Shown here piece after piece: positions 38,093 through 47,370 of a stretch of DNA of 64,000 nucleotides. The notes beneath the pieces are model-generated. The model saw only the letters and a list, made by a program, of their open reading frames with translations, did no database searches and was not told the origin of the DNA. Location: contig NZ_JACSPT010000005.1 in the NCBI RefSeq assembly GCF_014837015.1, positions 1-64,000 of the forward strand, read 5' to 3'. A program made the translations under genes and the position numbers. Origin of the DNA: Acinetobacter pecorum. Its GTDB lineage: Bacteria > Pseudomonadota > Gammaproteobacteria > Pseudomonadales > Moraxellaceae. Within the stretch, counting starts at the first letter, position 1, and each line of letters opens with the position of its first letter.

Positions 38093-39258
38093 TGCGCGAG
38101 TACGCTGTATTTACTTCGGAATCTGTAAGCGAAGGCCATCCAGATAAAATGGCTGACCAAATCAGTGACGCTATTTTGGATGCAATCTTAAAAGAAGACC
38201 CATATGCACGGGTTGCTTGTGAAACGCTTGTAAAAACAGGTGCGGTTGTACTTGCCGGTGAAATCACCACTACGGCAAATGTTGATTTTGAGGCAATTGT
38301 ACGTCATACCGTGAACGGAATTGGTTATCACCATTCTGATCTGGGTTTTGATGGCTCAACCTGTGCTGTAATCAACATGATTGGCAAACAGTCACCTGAA
38401 ATTGCTCAGGGTGTCGACCGCCAAAAACCTGAAGATCAGGGTGCCGGTGACCAAGGACTGATGTTCGGTTATGCAAGCCGTGAAACTGATGTACTGATGC
38501 CTGCCCCGATTTCATATGCACATCGTCTTATGGAAAAACAGGCTGAATTACGTCGTGATGGTACGTTGCCATGGTTGCGCCCGGATGCCAAAAGTCAGGT
38601 AACTTTTGCTTATGAAAATGGTGTGCCAGTACGTTTAGATGCCGTAGTCCTTTCGACTCAACATGATCCTGAAATCACTCAAGCGAACCTGAAAGAAGCT
38701 GTGATTGAAGAAATCGTGAAAAAAATCATTCCTGCTGACATGTTCCATGCCGACACCAAATTCCATATTAACCCGACCGGTATGTTCGTGATCGGTGGTC
38801 CTGTGGGTGACTGTGGTTTGACTGGCCGTAAAATTATCGTAGACACCTACGGCGGTATGGCGCGTCATGGTGGTGGTGCTTTCTCCGGTAAAGACCCTTC
38901 TAAAGTTGACCGCTCTGCTGCTTATGCAGGTCGTTATGTTGCGAAAAACATCGTGGCTGCTGGTCTGGCTGACAAGTGTGAAATTCAGGTGTCTTATGCG
39001 ATCGGTGTTGCCGAGCCAACTTCAATTTCAATCAATACTTTCAATACTGCAAAAGTATCTGAAGAATTGATTATTGCATTGGTGCGTGAACACTTCGACC
39101 TACGCCCATATGGTATTACCCGTATGCTTGACCTGATCCAGCCTATGTACAAGCAAACTGCTGCTTATGGTCACTTTGGTCGTGAAGGTTCGGATACAGC
39201 CTTTACCTGGGAAAAAACAGACAAAGTGGAAGCGCTTAAAGCCTCTGCCGGCCTGTAA
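38092..39258 (+). CDS. metK: MetK, S-adenosylmethionine synthetase
   Basis: It makes SAM from methionine and ATP. It has 388 residues, the usual length. Motifs are [33 protein letters not shown], the P-loop-like [16 protein letters not shown] and [11 protein letters not shown]. The ribosome site AGGA lies immediately before the ATG and within the proposed pseudoknot pairing. A strong terminator follows. Confidence 0.98.
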   Translation: MREYAVFTSESVSEGHPDKMADQISDAILDAILKEDPYARVACETLVKTGAVVLAGEITTTANVDFEAIVRHTVNGIGYHHSDLGFDGSTCAVINMIGKQSPEIAQGVDRQKPEDQGAGDQGLMFGYASRETDVLMPAPISYAHRLMEKQAELRRDGTLPWLRPDAKSQVTFAYENGVPVRLDAVVLSTQHDPEITQANLKEAVIEEIVKKIIPADMFHADTKFHINPTGMFVIGGPVGDCGLTGRKIIVDTYGGMARHGGGAFSGKDPSKVDRSAAYAGRYVAKNIVAAGLADKCEIQVSYAIGVAEPTSISINTFNTAKVSEELIIALVREHFDLRPYGITRMLDLIQPMYKQTAAYGHFGREGSDTAFTWEKTDKVEALKASAGL

Positions 39259-39271
39259 TTTATTCCTGAGA

Positions 39272-39299
39272 AAAGCCCGCTTTATGCGGGCTTTTTTTA
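39272..39299 (+). terminator. Intrinsic terminator after metK
   Basis: AAAGCCCGC and GCGGGCTTT pair around TTTAT, followed by a T run. Confidence 0.92.
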
Positions 39300-39486
39300 T
39301 GCTTTAATATCGATTCAATGAAAATTCAACTTACTTATTAAAAAAACCTCAGGTAGCTCCTGACCTCTCTCAAATCTATAAAAGTTACATTTGATAAACA
39401 ATTTTTGATCTATTTTCTAGCATAAATTCAAATAAATAGTTGATAGATTAAAATCCAGCTCTACAACAACAAAAGGATATTACCCG

Positions 39487-39831
39487 ATGAAAAAACTACT
39501 TATTGCTTTAGGTTTAGTTACAACTGTTGCCCTGGTAGGCTGTAATAAAGAAAAGGCACCCGAAACAGGTGCTACTACAGGCGAACATCTAGAAAATGCA
39601 GCAGATCAAGCTGGTCATGATATCAAAAATGATACACGTGAAGCTGAAGTTAAAAGTGAACAGGCCCTAGATAAAGCAGCAGAAGAGACTGCTAAAGCTG
39701 CTGATGATGCAGCTGCTGCAGCTTCCCGTGCCGCGGATGCCACTGCTGAAGCAGCTCGAAAAGCAACTGCCTCTACCGCTGCAGCAGTTGAAGAAGGCGC
39801 TCAAGATGTACGTGAAAAAGCTGAGAACTAA
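39487..39831 (+). CDS. Small Ala-rich helical lipoprotein
   Basis: This 114-residue predicted lipoprotein has signal MKKLLIALGLVTTVALVGC (lipobox LVGC). The mature part is rich in Ala, Glu and Lys with heptad-like spacing (residues about 35-110, such as ALDKAAEETAKAADDAA), so a long amphipathic helix or coiled coil is likely. It resembles Lpp-like or LEA-like envelope stress proteins only in composition. AAAGGA precedes the start. Confidence 0.82.
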   Translation: MKKLLIALGLVTTVALVGCNKEKAPETGATTGEHLENAADQAGHDIKNDTREAEVKSEQALDKAAEETAKAADDAAAAASRAADATAEAARKATASTAAAVEEGAQDVREKAEN

Positions 39832-39854
39832 TTTTAGGATTCAGTCTGATATTG

Positions 39855-39881
39855 AAAAGCCTGCAAATTGCAGGCTTTTTT
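39855..39881 (+). terminator. Intrinsic terminator
   Basis: AAAAGCCTGC and GCAGGCTTTT pair around AAATT, followed by T. Confidence 0.9.
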
Positions 39882-40106
39882 ATCCCTGATAGTTCTGGTT
39901 ATTAATATCTATAAATTTAAAGTGGTTTTATTACCAGATAAAATCTGCATTGTATCTAAACCGCCCAATAAGATCAGATAAGCTGATAGACCTTATCAAC
40001 AATTAGAATGACTTAATAATGATTAATGCCCTAAAACAGGCTGCATTAAAGCTGAAATTCAGTAGAATACCAGCCTTTATTTATTATTTTTAAGATTTTC
40101 ACTCCC

Positions 40107-41318
40107 ATGTCAGTCATTGTTGCTGCTTCCCAACGCTCGAATATTTCGGTTTGGGTAGCTTTTATTTTTCTTATGATCGGCACGGTTGGTGCCTATCAAA
40201 TCGTTGGCTTAAATCAAGCCCTGTTATTCTTGATTGGTGGTGCACTAGGCATGACCCTGTACCATGCATCTTTTGGTTTTACCTCAAGCTGGCGTGTGTT
40301 TATCAAGGAACGTCGCGGTCGTGGTTTACGCGCGCAGATGATTATGCTCGCTCTGGCCGTCTTGCTGTTCTTCCCCGCCTTAGGTGCAGGTGAGTTATTT
40401 GGTAACCCAGTTAAAGGCAATGTTAACCCCGTTTCCATGTCAGTCATGATTGGTGCCTTTATTTTCGGTATCGGCATGCAACTTGGTGGCGGCTGTGCAT
40501 CCGGTACCCTGTATACCGTAGGTGGTGGTAGCGCACGTATGCTGGTGACGCTCTTGTTTTTCTGTATCGGGTCAGTGATTGCGACCTCGCATCTTGACTG
40601 GTGGTTTGCCCTTCCGCATCTTGAACCGATTTCTCTAGTAGAAAGTTTAGGGGTGATTCCTGGATTACTGTTGAGCTTTATCATTTTTGCCATTATTGCT
40701 GCAGCAACAGTTTATTTCGAAAAGAAACGTCACGGTAGTCTCGAAATTGAGTCTAGTAGTAAACACCAAGGCTGGAAGCGCTTTATCCGTGGTCCATGGC
40801 CTCTGATTTGGGGTGGTATTATCCTGACCTTACTCAACTTTGCGACTCTGGCATTGGCAGGTCGTCCTTGGGGCGTGACCTCTGCACTGGCTGTGTGGGG
40901 TGCCAAAGGTGCAAGTCTTGTAGGTATAGACGTTGCATCTTGGGATTATTGGCAACAGGCTGGTAATGCAAAAGCGCTGGCCAACTCACTCTGGTATGAC
41001 ATTACTTCCATGATGAACTTCGGTATCATGCTGGGTGCTTTGTTGGCGGCGAGTTTGGCAGGTAAATTTGCGCCGAATTTCAATATTCCAAAACGTTCAC
41101 TGATTGCTGCTGTTTTAGGGGGCATAATGCTGGGCTACGGCGCACGCTTAGCTTATGGTTGTAATATCGGTGCATATTTCAGTGGAATTGCGTCAGGTAG
41201 TTTGCATGGTTGGTTGTGGCTGGTATTTGCCTTTATCGGTAATGGCCTTGGGGTAAAACTTCGTCCGATTTTCTTCCCGGATGAAAAACCGCAGCCTGAA
41301 AAACTGACCGGTTGCTAA
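40107..41318 (+). CDS. YeeE/YedE family sulfur transporter
   Basis: This 403-residue polytopic inner-membrane protein has the two conserved Cys-containing elements of the family: QLGGGCASGTLYTVGGG in the first half and AYGCNIGAYFSGI in the second. They match the duplicated YeeE pore. The related TsuA imports thiosulfate through these Cys. It probably moves thiosulfate or another reduced sulfur compound. No TsuB-like partner is adjacent. Confidence 0.9.
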   Translation: MSVIVAASQRSNISVWVAFIFLMIGTVGAYQIVGLNQALLFLIGGALGMTLYHASFGFTSSWRVFIKERRGRGLRAQMIMLALAVLLFFPALGAGELFGNPVKGNVNPVSMSVMIGAFIFGIGMQLGGGCASGTLYTVGGGSARMLVTLLFFCIGSVIATSHLDWWFALPHLEPISLVESLGVIPGLLLSFIIFAIIAAATVYFEKKRHGSLEIESSSKHQGWKRFIRGPWPLIWGGIILTLLNFATLALAGRPWGVTSALAVWGAKGASLVGIDVASWDYWQQAGNAKALANSLWYDITSMMNFGIMLGALLAASLAGKFAPNFNIPKRSLIAAVLGGIMLGYGARLAYGCNIGAYFSGIASGSLHGWLWLVFAFIGNGLGVKLRPIFFPDEKPQPEKLTGC

Positions 41319-41330
41319 TGCTTAAAATCA

Positions 41331-41363
41331 AAAAAGCCCATCAAAATTGATGGGCTTTTTTCT
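41331..41363. terminator. Bidirectional terminator
   Basis: AAAAAGCCCATCAA and TTGATGGGCTTTTT are perfect 14-base arms that serve convergent genes. Confidence 0.92.
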
Positions 41364-41374
41364 TTCTTTAGGAT

Positions 41375-41884
41375 TTACAGCGCAGCTTTTAAATTACAGC
41401 CATAACCCATGGTCTGCTGAACCTGACGATAAGTCGTATAACGGTCCAGAATAAAGGTATAAAAATGATCGGCGTCAGAGAAATTGGCTTTTAAATTTTC
41501 ATTCTTGGCATTGGGCAACCGGATGTCATTAACCAGTTCTAGATTGTAATGTCCCAAGCGGTACATATCGGCAAAATAACTATTCATCATATCGCAATAG
41601 GCGATTTTACTGGGTTTTAATGCGGTACTGCTAACGAGATGCTGGTTCAAGCTTTGCAGATTATTGACATCTAAAGGAAACTGGTGTGCGAAAGCAATAC
41701 TTTCGACTTTCTTAAATTTCTGAAAGTCCTGGGCTAACTGGACATTGAGGGCATCAAAACGTTGCTGCAGTTCCTGTGCAGTCTGAACCTGATATTTGAC
41801 TGGATCTACGACCGGTTTTTGTGGTTGTTCCGAACATGCAGTTAATCCAGTGAGCAGCGCTAATGACGTTAGCCATACCTTCAT
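41375..41884 (-). CDS. Lipoprotein of unknown function
   Basis: This 169-residue predicted lipoprotein has signal MKVWLTSLALLTGLTAC with lipobox LTAC. The mature protein looks helical, with Gln-rich early segments (QTAQELQQRFDALNVQLAQDF) and two later Cys. It is the last gene before the terminator. No family is recognised. Confidence 0.78.
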   Translation of the reverse strand: MKVWLTSLALLTGLTACSEQPQKPVVDPVKYQVQTAQELQQRFDALNVQLAQDFQKFKKVESIAFAHQFPLDVNNLQSLNQHLVSSTALKPSKIAYCDMMNSYFADMYRLGHYNLELVNDIRLPNAKNENLKANFSDADHFYTFILDRYTTYRQVQQTMGYGCNLKAAL

Positions 41885-41947
41885 GTTTATACACTCAATT
41901 TAAATATACCAATGCTTATTATGCCTGAAAGCGGCCTGATATACGGT

Positions 41948-42727
41948 TTAAAGTAATTTCTCATTCATATAACGCCAGTAGCGCTTTGGCACATATTGAA
42001 TATGCAATTTCATGTTCTTGCGCGCCTGAATATTCACACTATTGAAATAATCTTTCCAGAGCTGATCATATAGCAGTTCTTGATCATCCAGTTCAATACT
42101 GAATGACTGACTATGACCAATCCGGATTTGCGGATCGATTATTTCCGCGTTCATCTCGACCTGATGCATCTGCCTTAAATCATAATAAATACCGTAATTA
42201 CGCTGCTCATCATAAATCAGCCAGCTTTGATCCTGATAACGCTCCTGAAAATGTCGGGAAATAATCGGCAAGACATTAAAGTCCGGTCTGACCAGACTCA
42301 GAAACAAGCCATCTTTGGCTTTTTTAAAGCGTACAAAAGCCTCCATGCGATGCTTTTCCCGACCCACTTGCTTGGCCCATTGCGACATGCCGATTACCGC
42401 AGCATGACCATAATCTTTATCGACTGGACGCTGGTTTTGAAAGACATAAACTGCAAAATCAAAAAGACTCTGAAACGCTGCTTCCTGCTCTGACAGAAAG
42501 GTATAGTAAAAAGCACGCAAACTGCTGGAAGATACTTTCTGCTTTAATCCCTGCCACACCCGCTGCCCATGTTGATCATTAGAGGCCACATGGATAAATT
42601 CATCAAATAAACCTGTTTGTGCTTGAGGATTGGCCGTCACTATCACATTAAATTCTTTAAACTCGAAAGCACGAAATACACAACTGAGCAGACCAGTCAT
42701 GCTGCCATCAAAACAGTAACTTGCCAC
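41948..42727 (-). CDS. DUF4130 / TIGR03915 protein, radical-SAM partner
   Basis: This 259-residue protein ends IQYVPKRYWRYMNEKLL and carries the DPQIRIGHSQSFSIELDD-type core of the SAM-associated DNA-metabolism family TIGR03915. Members sit beside the TIGR03916 radical SAM protein, as here. They are predicted, not proven, to act in nucleic acid modification or repair. It overlaps or abuts the radical SAM stop at 42727, so the two form a tight operon. Confidence 0.85.
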   Translation of the reverse strand: MASYCFDGSMTGLLSCVFRAFEFKEFNVIVTANPQAQTGLFDEFIHVASNDQHGQRVWQGLKQKVSSSSLRAFYYTFLSEQEAAFQSLFDFAVYVFQNQRPVDKDYGHAAVIGMSQWAKQVGREKHRMEAFVRFKKAKDGLFLSLVRPDFNVLPIISRHFQERYQDQSWLIYDEQRNYGIYYDLRQMHQVEMNAEIIDPQIRIGHSQSFSIELDDQELLYDQLWKDYFNSVNIQARKNMKLHIQYVPKRYWRYMNEKLL

Positions 42728-43986
42728 TAAAAACCCAATCCTAATTGAGGTGAAAGTTGCTGCTGATACTTGGATTGCCCTGACATCAAAATTTGCTGGC
42801 GGATCTGATGGGCGTGCTGATCTTTCCTGAATTTCGGTGTATCCGCACAGCGGATAAAATGCTGCGCCCGGTTATAAGCCACGCCCATGCGTTTTAGCTG
42901 GTCAATATGGATCTGTCCAAAACGGCGGGCCTGTACAATTTTCTGGGCAGAACGCACGCCTATGCCGGGTACACGCAGAATCATTTTATAGTCGGCACGG
43001 TTAATATCGACCGGAAAGGCTTCAGGATGACGCAAGGCCCAACTGAGTTTGGGATCAATCTCCAGTTCCAGATTCGGATACTGATCATCGACAATTTCAT
43101 CAGCAGCAAAGCCGTAAAAACGCATCAGCCAATCGGATTGATACAGGCGGTTTTCTCTTAATAATGGCGGTGCTGAGCCGATAGCAGGTAAGGCTTTCTC
43201 TTCAGGATTAATCGGGATATAACCAGAGAAATACACTCGCTTCAGCTTAAATTCCTTGTAATGCCGGTCAGCCATCAAAATAATGTCCTGATCGGTTTCA
43301 CTATGTGCGCCCACCACCATTTGTGTAGTTTGTCCGGCAGGTACAAATTTTGGAACGGACTTGATCAGCTTGCGTTCATCTTTGAGCTGGATCAACCGGT
43401 CACGCACAATGCCCAAGTCTTTTTGTACTTCGGCATGGGTTTTCTCAGGCGCAAATTTTTGCAGTCCCGCTTCCGTTGGCATTTCCAGATTAATACTCAT
43501 ACGGTCGACATACAGCCCGGCTTCGGTAATGATCTCCTGTGATGCACCCGGAATAGTTTTCAGATGGATATAGCCATTAAAGTTTTCTTCGAGTCTAAGT
43601 TTTTTGACGACTTGCAGCATCCGCTCCATGGTGTGATCGGCTGATTTAAAAATCCCCGAACTGAGAAACAGCCCCTCAATATAGTTACGCCGATAAAAGT
43701 TCATGGTCAGATCGACGACTTCCTGCACGGTAAATGCTGCACGCTGAACGTCATTGGAACGGCGCGAAACACAATAGGAACAGTCAAAAATACAGACATT
43801 AGAGAACAGAATTTTCAGCAAGGAAACACAGCGGCCATCTTCGGTATAGCTATGACAGATGCCATTCCCTGTATTGCCCACACCCTTGTCTTTATTTTTA
43901 CGGTTGCTACCGCTGGATGAGCACGACACATCATACTTGGCAGCATCGGCTAAAATTCGCAGTTTTTCACGGATACGATCAGACAT
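42727..43986 (-). CDS. TIGR03916 radical SAM protein with helix-hairpin-helix
   Basis: This 419-residue predicted DNA-modification or repair enzyme has a radical SAM cluster motif C65-x3-C69-x2-C72 (NVCIFDCSYCVSRR). A TIM-barrel region follows with MSINLEMPTEAGLQ. A C-terminal helix-hairpin-helix (ILRVPGIGVRSAQKIVQARR, about 330-350) fits DNA binding. It is coupled to the DUF4130 gene. A third partner sometimes found with the pair, a UdgX-type uracil-DNA glycosylase, is not in the window. Confidence 0.9.
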   Translation of the reverse strand: MSDRIREKLRILADAAKYDVSCSSSGSNRKNKDKGVGNTGNGICHSYTEDGRCVSLLKILFSNVCIFDCSYCVSRRSNDVQRAAFTVQEVVDLTMNFYRRNYIEGLFLSSGIFKSADHTMERMLQVVKKLRLEENFNGYIHLKTIPGASQEIITEAGLYVDRMSINLEMPTEAGLQKFAPEKTHAEVQKDLGIVRDRLIQLKDERKLIKSVPKFVPAGQTTQMVVGAHSETDQDIILMADRHYKEFKLKRVYFSGYIPINPEEKALPAIGSAPPLLRENRLYQSDWLMRFYGFAADEIVDDQYPNLELEIDPKLSWALRHPEAFPVDINRADYKMILRVPGIGVRSAQKIVQARRFGQIHIDQLKRMGVAYNRAQHFIRCADTPKFRKDQHAHQIRQQILMSGQSKYQQQLSPQLGLGF

Positions 43987-44193
43987 GGGCTCAGAGGATA
44001 TTTGACCAAAAAGCTATTATAAAGTCTTACTTTCCAGACCTATAAACAACCCGTCCCAATTGCGACATAGTGTGTCGTAACAAATGTAAATGGCACGTAA
44101 CCCATGCTGCAGTATTTCAAAATAAAATAACCAATATGATTTGCTTAATTTGGTGCTCAAAGGCAAAGTAAAAGCATAACAAGGAGCAAATCT

Positions 44194-45237
44194 ATGTCTT
44201 TATTAGAAAATCTTGGAATTAAACATCCTATTTTCTTGGCACCGATGGCAGGTGTCTCTACACCTGAGCTTGCTGCCGAAGTGTCCAATCAGGGCGGCTT
44301 GGGTTCACTGGGTCTGGGAGCCAGCAGTATCGAGGCTGCCCGACAACAGATTTTAAAGACCCAGGAACTGACTGATTGCCCTTTTCAGGTCAATTTTTTC
44401 TGTCATGACAGTGTGTCTGTAGATGAAGCTGTAGCACAGGCATGGATTGCACAATTTAAAGATAAATTTGCCGAATATGGCGCTCAGGCACCGGATCATT
44501 TGGAATGCATTTATCCGAGTTTTAAAGACAATGATGACTTCCTGAATCTGATACTGGAAACCAAACCGCGAGCGGTCAGCTTTCATTTTGGTATTCCGCA
44601 TCCACATCAGATTCAAGCCCTCAAAAAGGCCGGAATTCTGACTATGGTATCTGCCACCAACTTTGCCGAAGCCAAAGCTATTGAAGCAGCGGGAATCGAT
44701 ATTATTGTCGCACAGGGTATTGAGGCTGGCGGACACCGGGGAGTTTTCTCAACCAAATTTGATGCCTCAGTTAAAACCTCGAATCTGGTCAAGCTGATTA
44801 GACAGCATTCGTCCTTGCCCGTTGTAGCGGCAGGCGGAATTATGGATGGTCAACAGGCCAGACTGATGCTGGATTTCGGTGCAGAGGCAGTACAACTCGG
44901 AACTGCATTTGTACAATGCAAATCTTCCAATGCCAATGAGGACTATCGTAAAGCTCTACTTTCCAAGCCACTCACTCAAGTCAGTGCCAGCATTTCCGGT
45001 CGTCCTGCACGCGGCATCATCAATCACTGGCATATGGAAGTCGATACCCCAGACCGTTTGGACGTGCCAGCCTATCCATATACTTATGATCTTGCTAAAC
45101 AGCTAAATGCTGCTGCTGCCAAACATGGAGATAAAGGTTATGGTGCATTCTGGGCGGGTTCAAATGTAGCACAGATTCGTGAAATGGAAGCCTCCGATCT
45201 GATTAACCAGCTCGTACTGGAAATGTCGCACCCTTAA
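44194..45237 (+). CDS. Nitronate monooxygenase-like flavoprotein
   Basis: This 347-residue FMN-dependent 2-nitropropane dioxygenase family enzyme has the TIM-barrel start HPIFLAPMAGVSTPELAAEV, flavin-binding VAQGIEAGGHRGVF with the catalytic-region His, VVAAGGIMDG and VQLGTAFVQCKSSN. It oxidises nitronates in detoxification. AAGGAGC precedes the start. A palindromic terminator follows. Confidence 0.9.
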   Translation: MSLLENLGIKHPIFLAPMAGVSTPELAAEVSNQGGLGSLGLGASSIEAARQQILKTQELTDCPFQVNFFCHDSVSVDEAVAQAWIAQFKDKFAEYGAQAPDHLECIYPSFKDNDDFLNLILETKPRAVSFHFGIPHPHQIQALKKAGILTMVSATNFAEAKAIEAAGIDIIVAQGIEAGGHRGVFSTKFDASVKTSNLVKLIRQHSSLPVVAAGGIMDGQQARLMLDFGAEAVQLGTAFVQCKSSNANEDYRKALLSKPLTQVSASISGRPARGIINHWHMEVDTPDRLDVPAYPYTYDLAKQLNAAAAKHGDKGYGAFWAGSNVAQIREMEASDLINQLVLEMSHP

Positions 45238-45251
45238 TCATTGAAATCATA

Positions 45252-45282
45252 AAAAAACCTCTCTATATAGAGAGGTTTTTTA
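45252..45282. terminator. Bidirectional terminator
   Basis: AAAAACCTCTCTATATAGAGAGGTTTTT contains a perfect palindrome with A and T tails. It lies between convergent genes. Confidence 0.92.
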
Positions 45283-45296
45283 ATTCAGCCAGATTA

Positions 45297-45974
45297 CTAG
45301 CGTGTAACACGATGCCAGGCATCTTTAACCGCGAATTTCGCTTCTTCCCAATTTAGGCGTGATTCACCTTTCAGTTTTTCCCACTTGGTACGCAGTTCAG
45401 GTTCGGCACGATCAAAATCTGTATCACGATCATACATTGAGCGGTTTTCATAACCGACTCGGTAGGCATCGCGATAGTCGCGATCATAATCCAGATCGAT
45501 ATAAGTGGTCCGCATTTCACTGAAATACGGGCGGTTTTGATACTCATCTCTCCAGTATTTATCTTCTGCAATCAGATGATCCGGATGTCGATAGTTATCG
45601 GCTTCTGGGTGATTTTCAGGATGCTGATAGTTATCGGTCTGTTTTTGATGATCTGGCGTAGCAATATCATTACCTGCAATTCCGCCTACAATTCCACCGA
45701 TAATACCACCTACCACTGCACCTGGAGGACCACCTACCAGACCTGCAACTGCTCCCACAGCCGCACCACCTAAAGTACCAGCGCTGGTCGCAGCCAGATT
45801 ATCCTTACCTTCATTCATGTCAGGAACATGAGGATTATCTTTTACGGGGGTATTCAAATCCGGGCGTGCATTAGTGTCAGCAGGATTGACATTCAGACCT
45901 TCACTACGTTCTTGTGGCAATTCCGTTGACGTTTTATGACTAAATTCTGTAACTGGACGATTGGTATTTGTCAT
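45297..45974 (-). CDS. Glycine-zipper protein of unknown function
   Basis: The 225-residue product has a disordered polar N-terminus (about 1-60), a glycine-zipper stretch (about 70-112: AVGAVAGLVGGPPGAVVGG), a His/Asn/Tyr-rich linker with NYQHPENHPEADNYRHPDH, and a Tyr/Asp/Arg-rich end (DLDYDRDYRDAYRVGYENR). The start at 45974 follows GGGAGA and is chosen over 45989. It lacks a signal peptide. Similar proteins are linked to envelope or desiccation stress, but no role is established here. Confidence 0.82.
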   Translation of the reverse strand: MTNTNRPVTEFSHKTSTELPQERSEGLNVNPADTNARPDLNTPVKDNPHVPDMNEGKDNLAATSAGTLGGAAVGAVAGLVGGPPGAVVGGIIGGIVGGIAGNDIATPDHQKQTDNYQHPENHPEADNYRHPDHLIAEDKYWRDEYQNRPYFSEMRTTYIDLDYDRDYRDAYRVGYENRSMYDRDTDFDRAEPELRTKWEKLKGESRLNWEEAKFAVKDAWHRVTR

Positions 45975-46221
45975 ATAGATCTCCCTCAATCATGACTACA
46001 AGCCAGAAAGTTCACATCTGGGTTATATATGGATGAATCTATCTTAGAGGAAGCCTGAGTAAGCAATGTCCAAATCCTGTCCAGTTTAAGTGAACAAAAT
46101 GTACTGGTATGTATTAGATGCACTCAAGTGTAAACAGAGTGCTAAAATTTGTCTGCTCAAGATAAAAAAGGTTGGTATTTAACACAAAAAATATTACCTA
46201 AATCTGTCAGTTGTCCTGACT

Positions 46222-47283
46222 TTATTGGGTCTGCAGTAAATTCACCGCTTCAACCTGTACATCATTCATTGTAAGGCCATGTTCTAGCAGGGTATTAAAA
46301 TAATCTTCTACCACACGATACTGGTCAGCGGTATTTTCTACCTGATACATGCTTTGACGAAACTCGTTACTAGATCGCAGTCCTTTGGTGTACCAGGCAA
46401 TATGTTTACGGGAAATTCGGCAGCCGGAATATTCGCCATAGAACTCGTATAATTCTGTCAGATGTCCCAATAAAACTTCTTTGACTTCTGCAATACTTGG
46501 TGCATGCAGATGTTGACCAGTTTTTAGATAATGTGCAATTTCACGAAAAATCCAGGGCCGGCCTTGTGCTGCACGTCCAATCATAATTGCATCTGCACCG
46601 GTATAATCCAGCACATATTGGGCTTTTTCAGGACTGTCGATATCACCGTTAGCAATCACAGGAATATTCAATATTTCCTTTACATCTTTAATGAGTGAGT
46701 AACGCGCGGTATTTAAATACATGTCTTCACGGGTACGTCCATGCAAAGCCAATGCAGCAATTCCCGCTTCTTCCGCGCGTTTCGCGACCCGCATAATATT
46801 TTCCTGACCATTCAAATAACCAAGACGAGTTTTTAAGGTTACCGGCACGTCAACTGCAGCAACAACTGCATCTAAAATACGCGCAACCAAATCTTCATCC
46901 TGCAACAAAGCTGAACCGGCAAGTCGGTTACAGACCTTTTTGGCTGGACAGCCCATATTAATATCAACAATTTGTGCGCCATTGGCCACCTGATAACGTG
47001 CCGCTTCAGCCAGATCATGCGGGTCTGAACCGGCAATCTGCGCCGAAATCGGTGCCAGTTCTCCATCAAAATTGGCCCGATATAAGCTTTTTTTACTCAT
47101 TCGCAAAGTTTTGTCGGACGTCATCATTTCACTGACCGCATGACCTGCGCCAAAATATTTGCACAAGCTTCTAAACGGGCGGTCGGTTACACCTGCCATG
47201 GGAGCGACCCAAATTTTGTTATCTATTGATCTTCCAAACAATTCTTCAATTACACTGTTTTTACTCAAAATCTTTAACCTCAT
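46222..47283 (-). CDS. dusB: DusB-type tRNA-dihydrouridine synthase with a phage-replaced start
   Basis: This FMN enzyme reduces uridines in the tRNA D-loop. It has 353 residues. Family sequence begins at IDNKIWVAPMAGVTDRPFR (about residue 20), with INMGCPAKKV carrying the catalytic Cys and VIANGDIDS and MIGRAAQGRPWIFREI at the phosphate site. The first 19 residues (MRLKILSKNSVIEELFGRS) are not DusB-like, and about 12 more residues precede APMAG than in E. coli DusB. They come from DNA next to the integrase. The prophage therefore seems to have replaced the native start and promoter. Confidence 0.88.
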   Translation of the reverse strand: MRLKILSKNSVIEELFGRSIDNKIWVAPMAGVTDRPFRSLCKYFGAGHAVSEMMTSDKTLRMSKKSLYRANFDGELAPISAQIAGSDPHDLAEAARYQVANGAQIVDINMGCPAKKVCNRLAGSALLQDEDLVARILDAVVAAVDVPVTLKTRLGYLNGQENIMRVAKRAEEAGIAALALHGRTREDMYLNTARYSLIKDVKEILNIPVIANGDIDSPEKAQYVLDYTGADAIMIGRAAQGRPWIFREIAHYLKTGQHLHAPSIAEVKEVLLGHLTELYEFYGEYSGCRISRKHIAWYTKGLRSSNEFRQSMYQVENTADQYRVVEDYFNTLLEHGLTMNDVQVEAVNLLQTQ

Positions 47284-47321
47284 TTAACTTCGTTTAGTCG
47301 CTCTGTATTGACTTTTAATGC

Positions 47322-47350
47322 CCTATAGTTGCACCCTGTTTGCACCACAA
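47322..47350 (-). promoter_or_regulatory. Putative phage-supplied promoter for dusB
   Basis: On the minus strand, TTGTGG (47345-47350) and TATAGG (47322-47327) are separated by 17 bases, about 40 bases upstream of the dusB ATG. It overlaps the integrase promoter region. Confidence 0.45.
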
Positions 47351-47367
47351 TATTTTAATGGTGCAAA
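47329..47367 (+). promoter_or_regulatory. Integrase promoter with TTGCACC repeats
   Basis: TTGCACC occurs at 47329-47335 and 47340-47346, with the inverted copy GGTGCAA at 47360-47366. Together the last two form TTTGCACC-13-GGTGCAAA. A -35 (TTGCAC, 47329) and -10 (TATTTT, 47351-47356) fall inside the repeats. The repeats may bind integrase arms, an excisionase or a repressor. No good Shine-Dalgarno precedes the integrase ATG, and transcription from this promoter would give a nearly leaderless message. Confidence 0.45.
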
Positions 47368-47370
47368 TTC

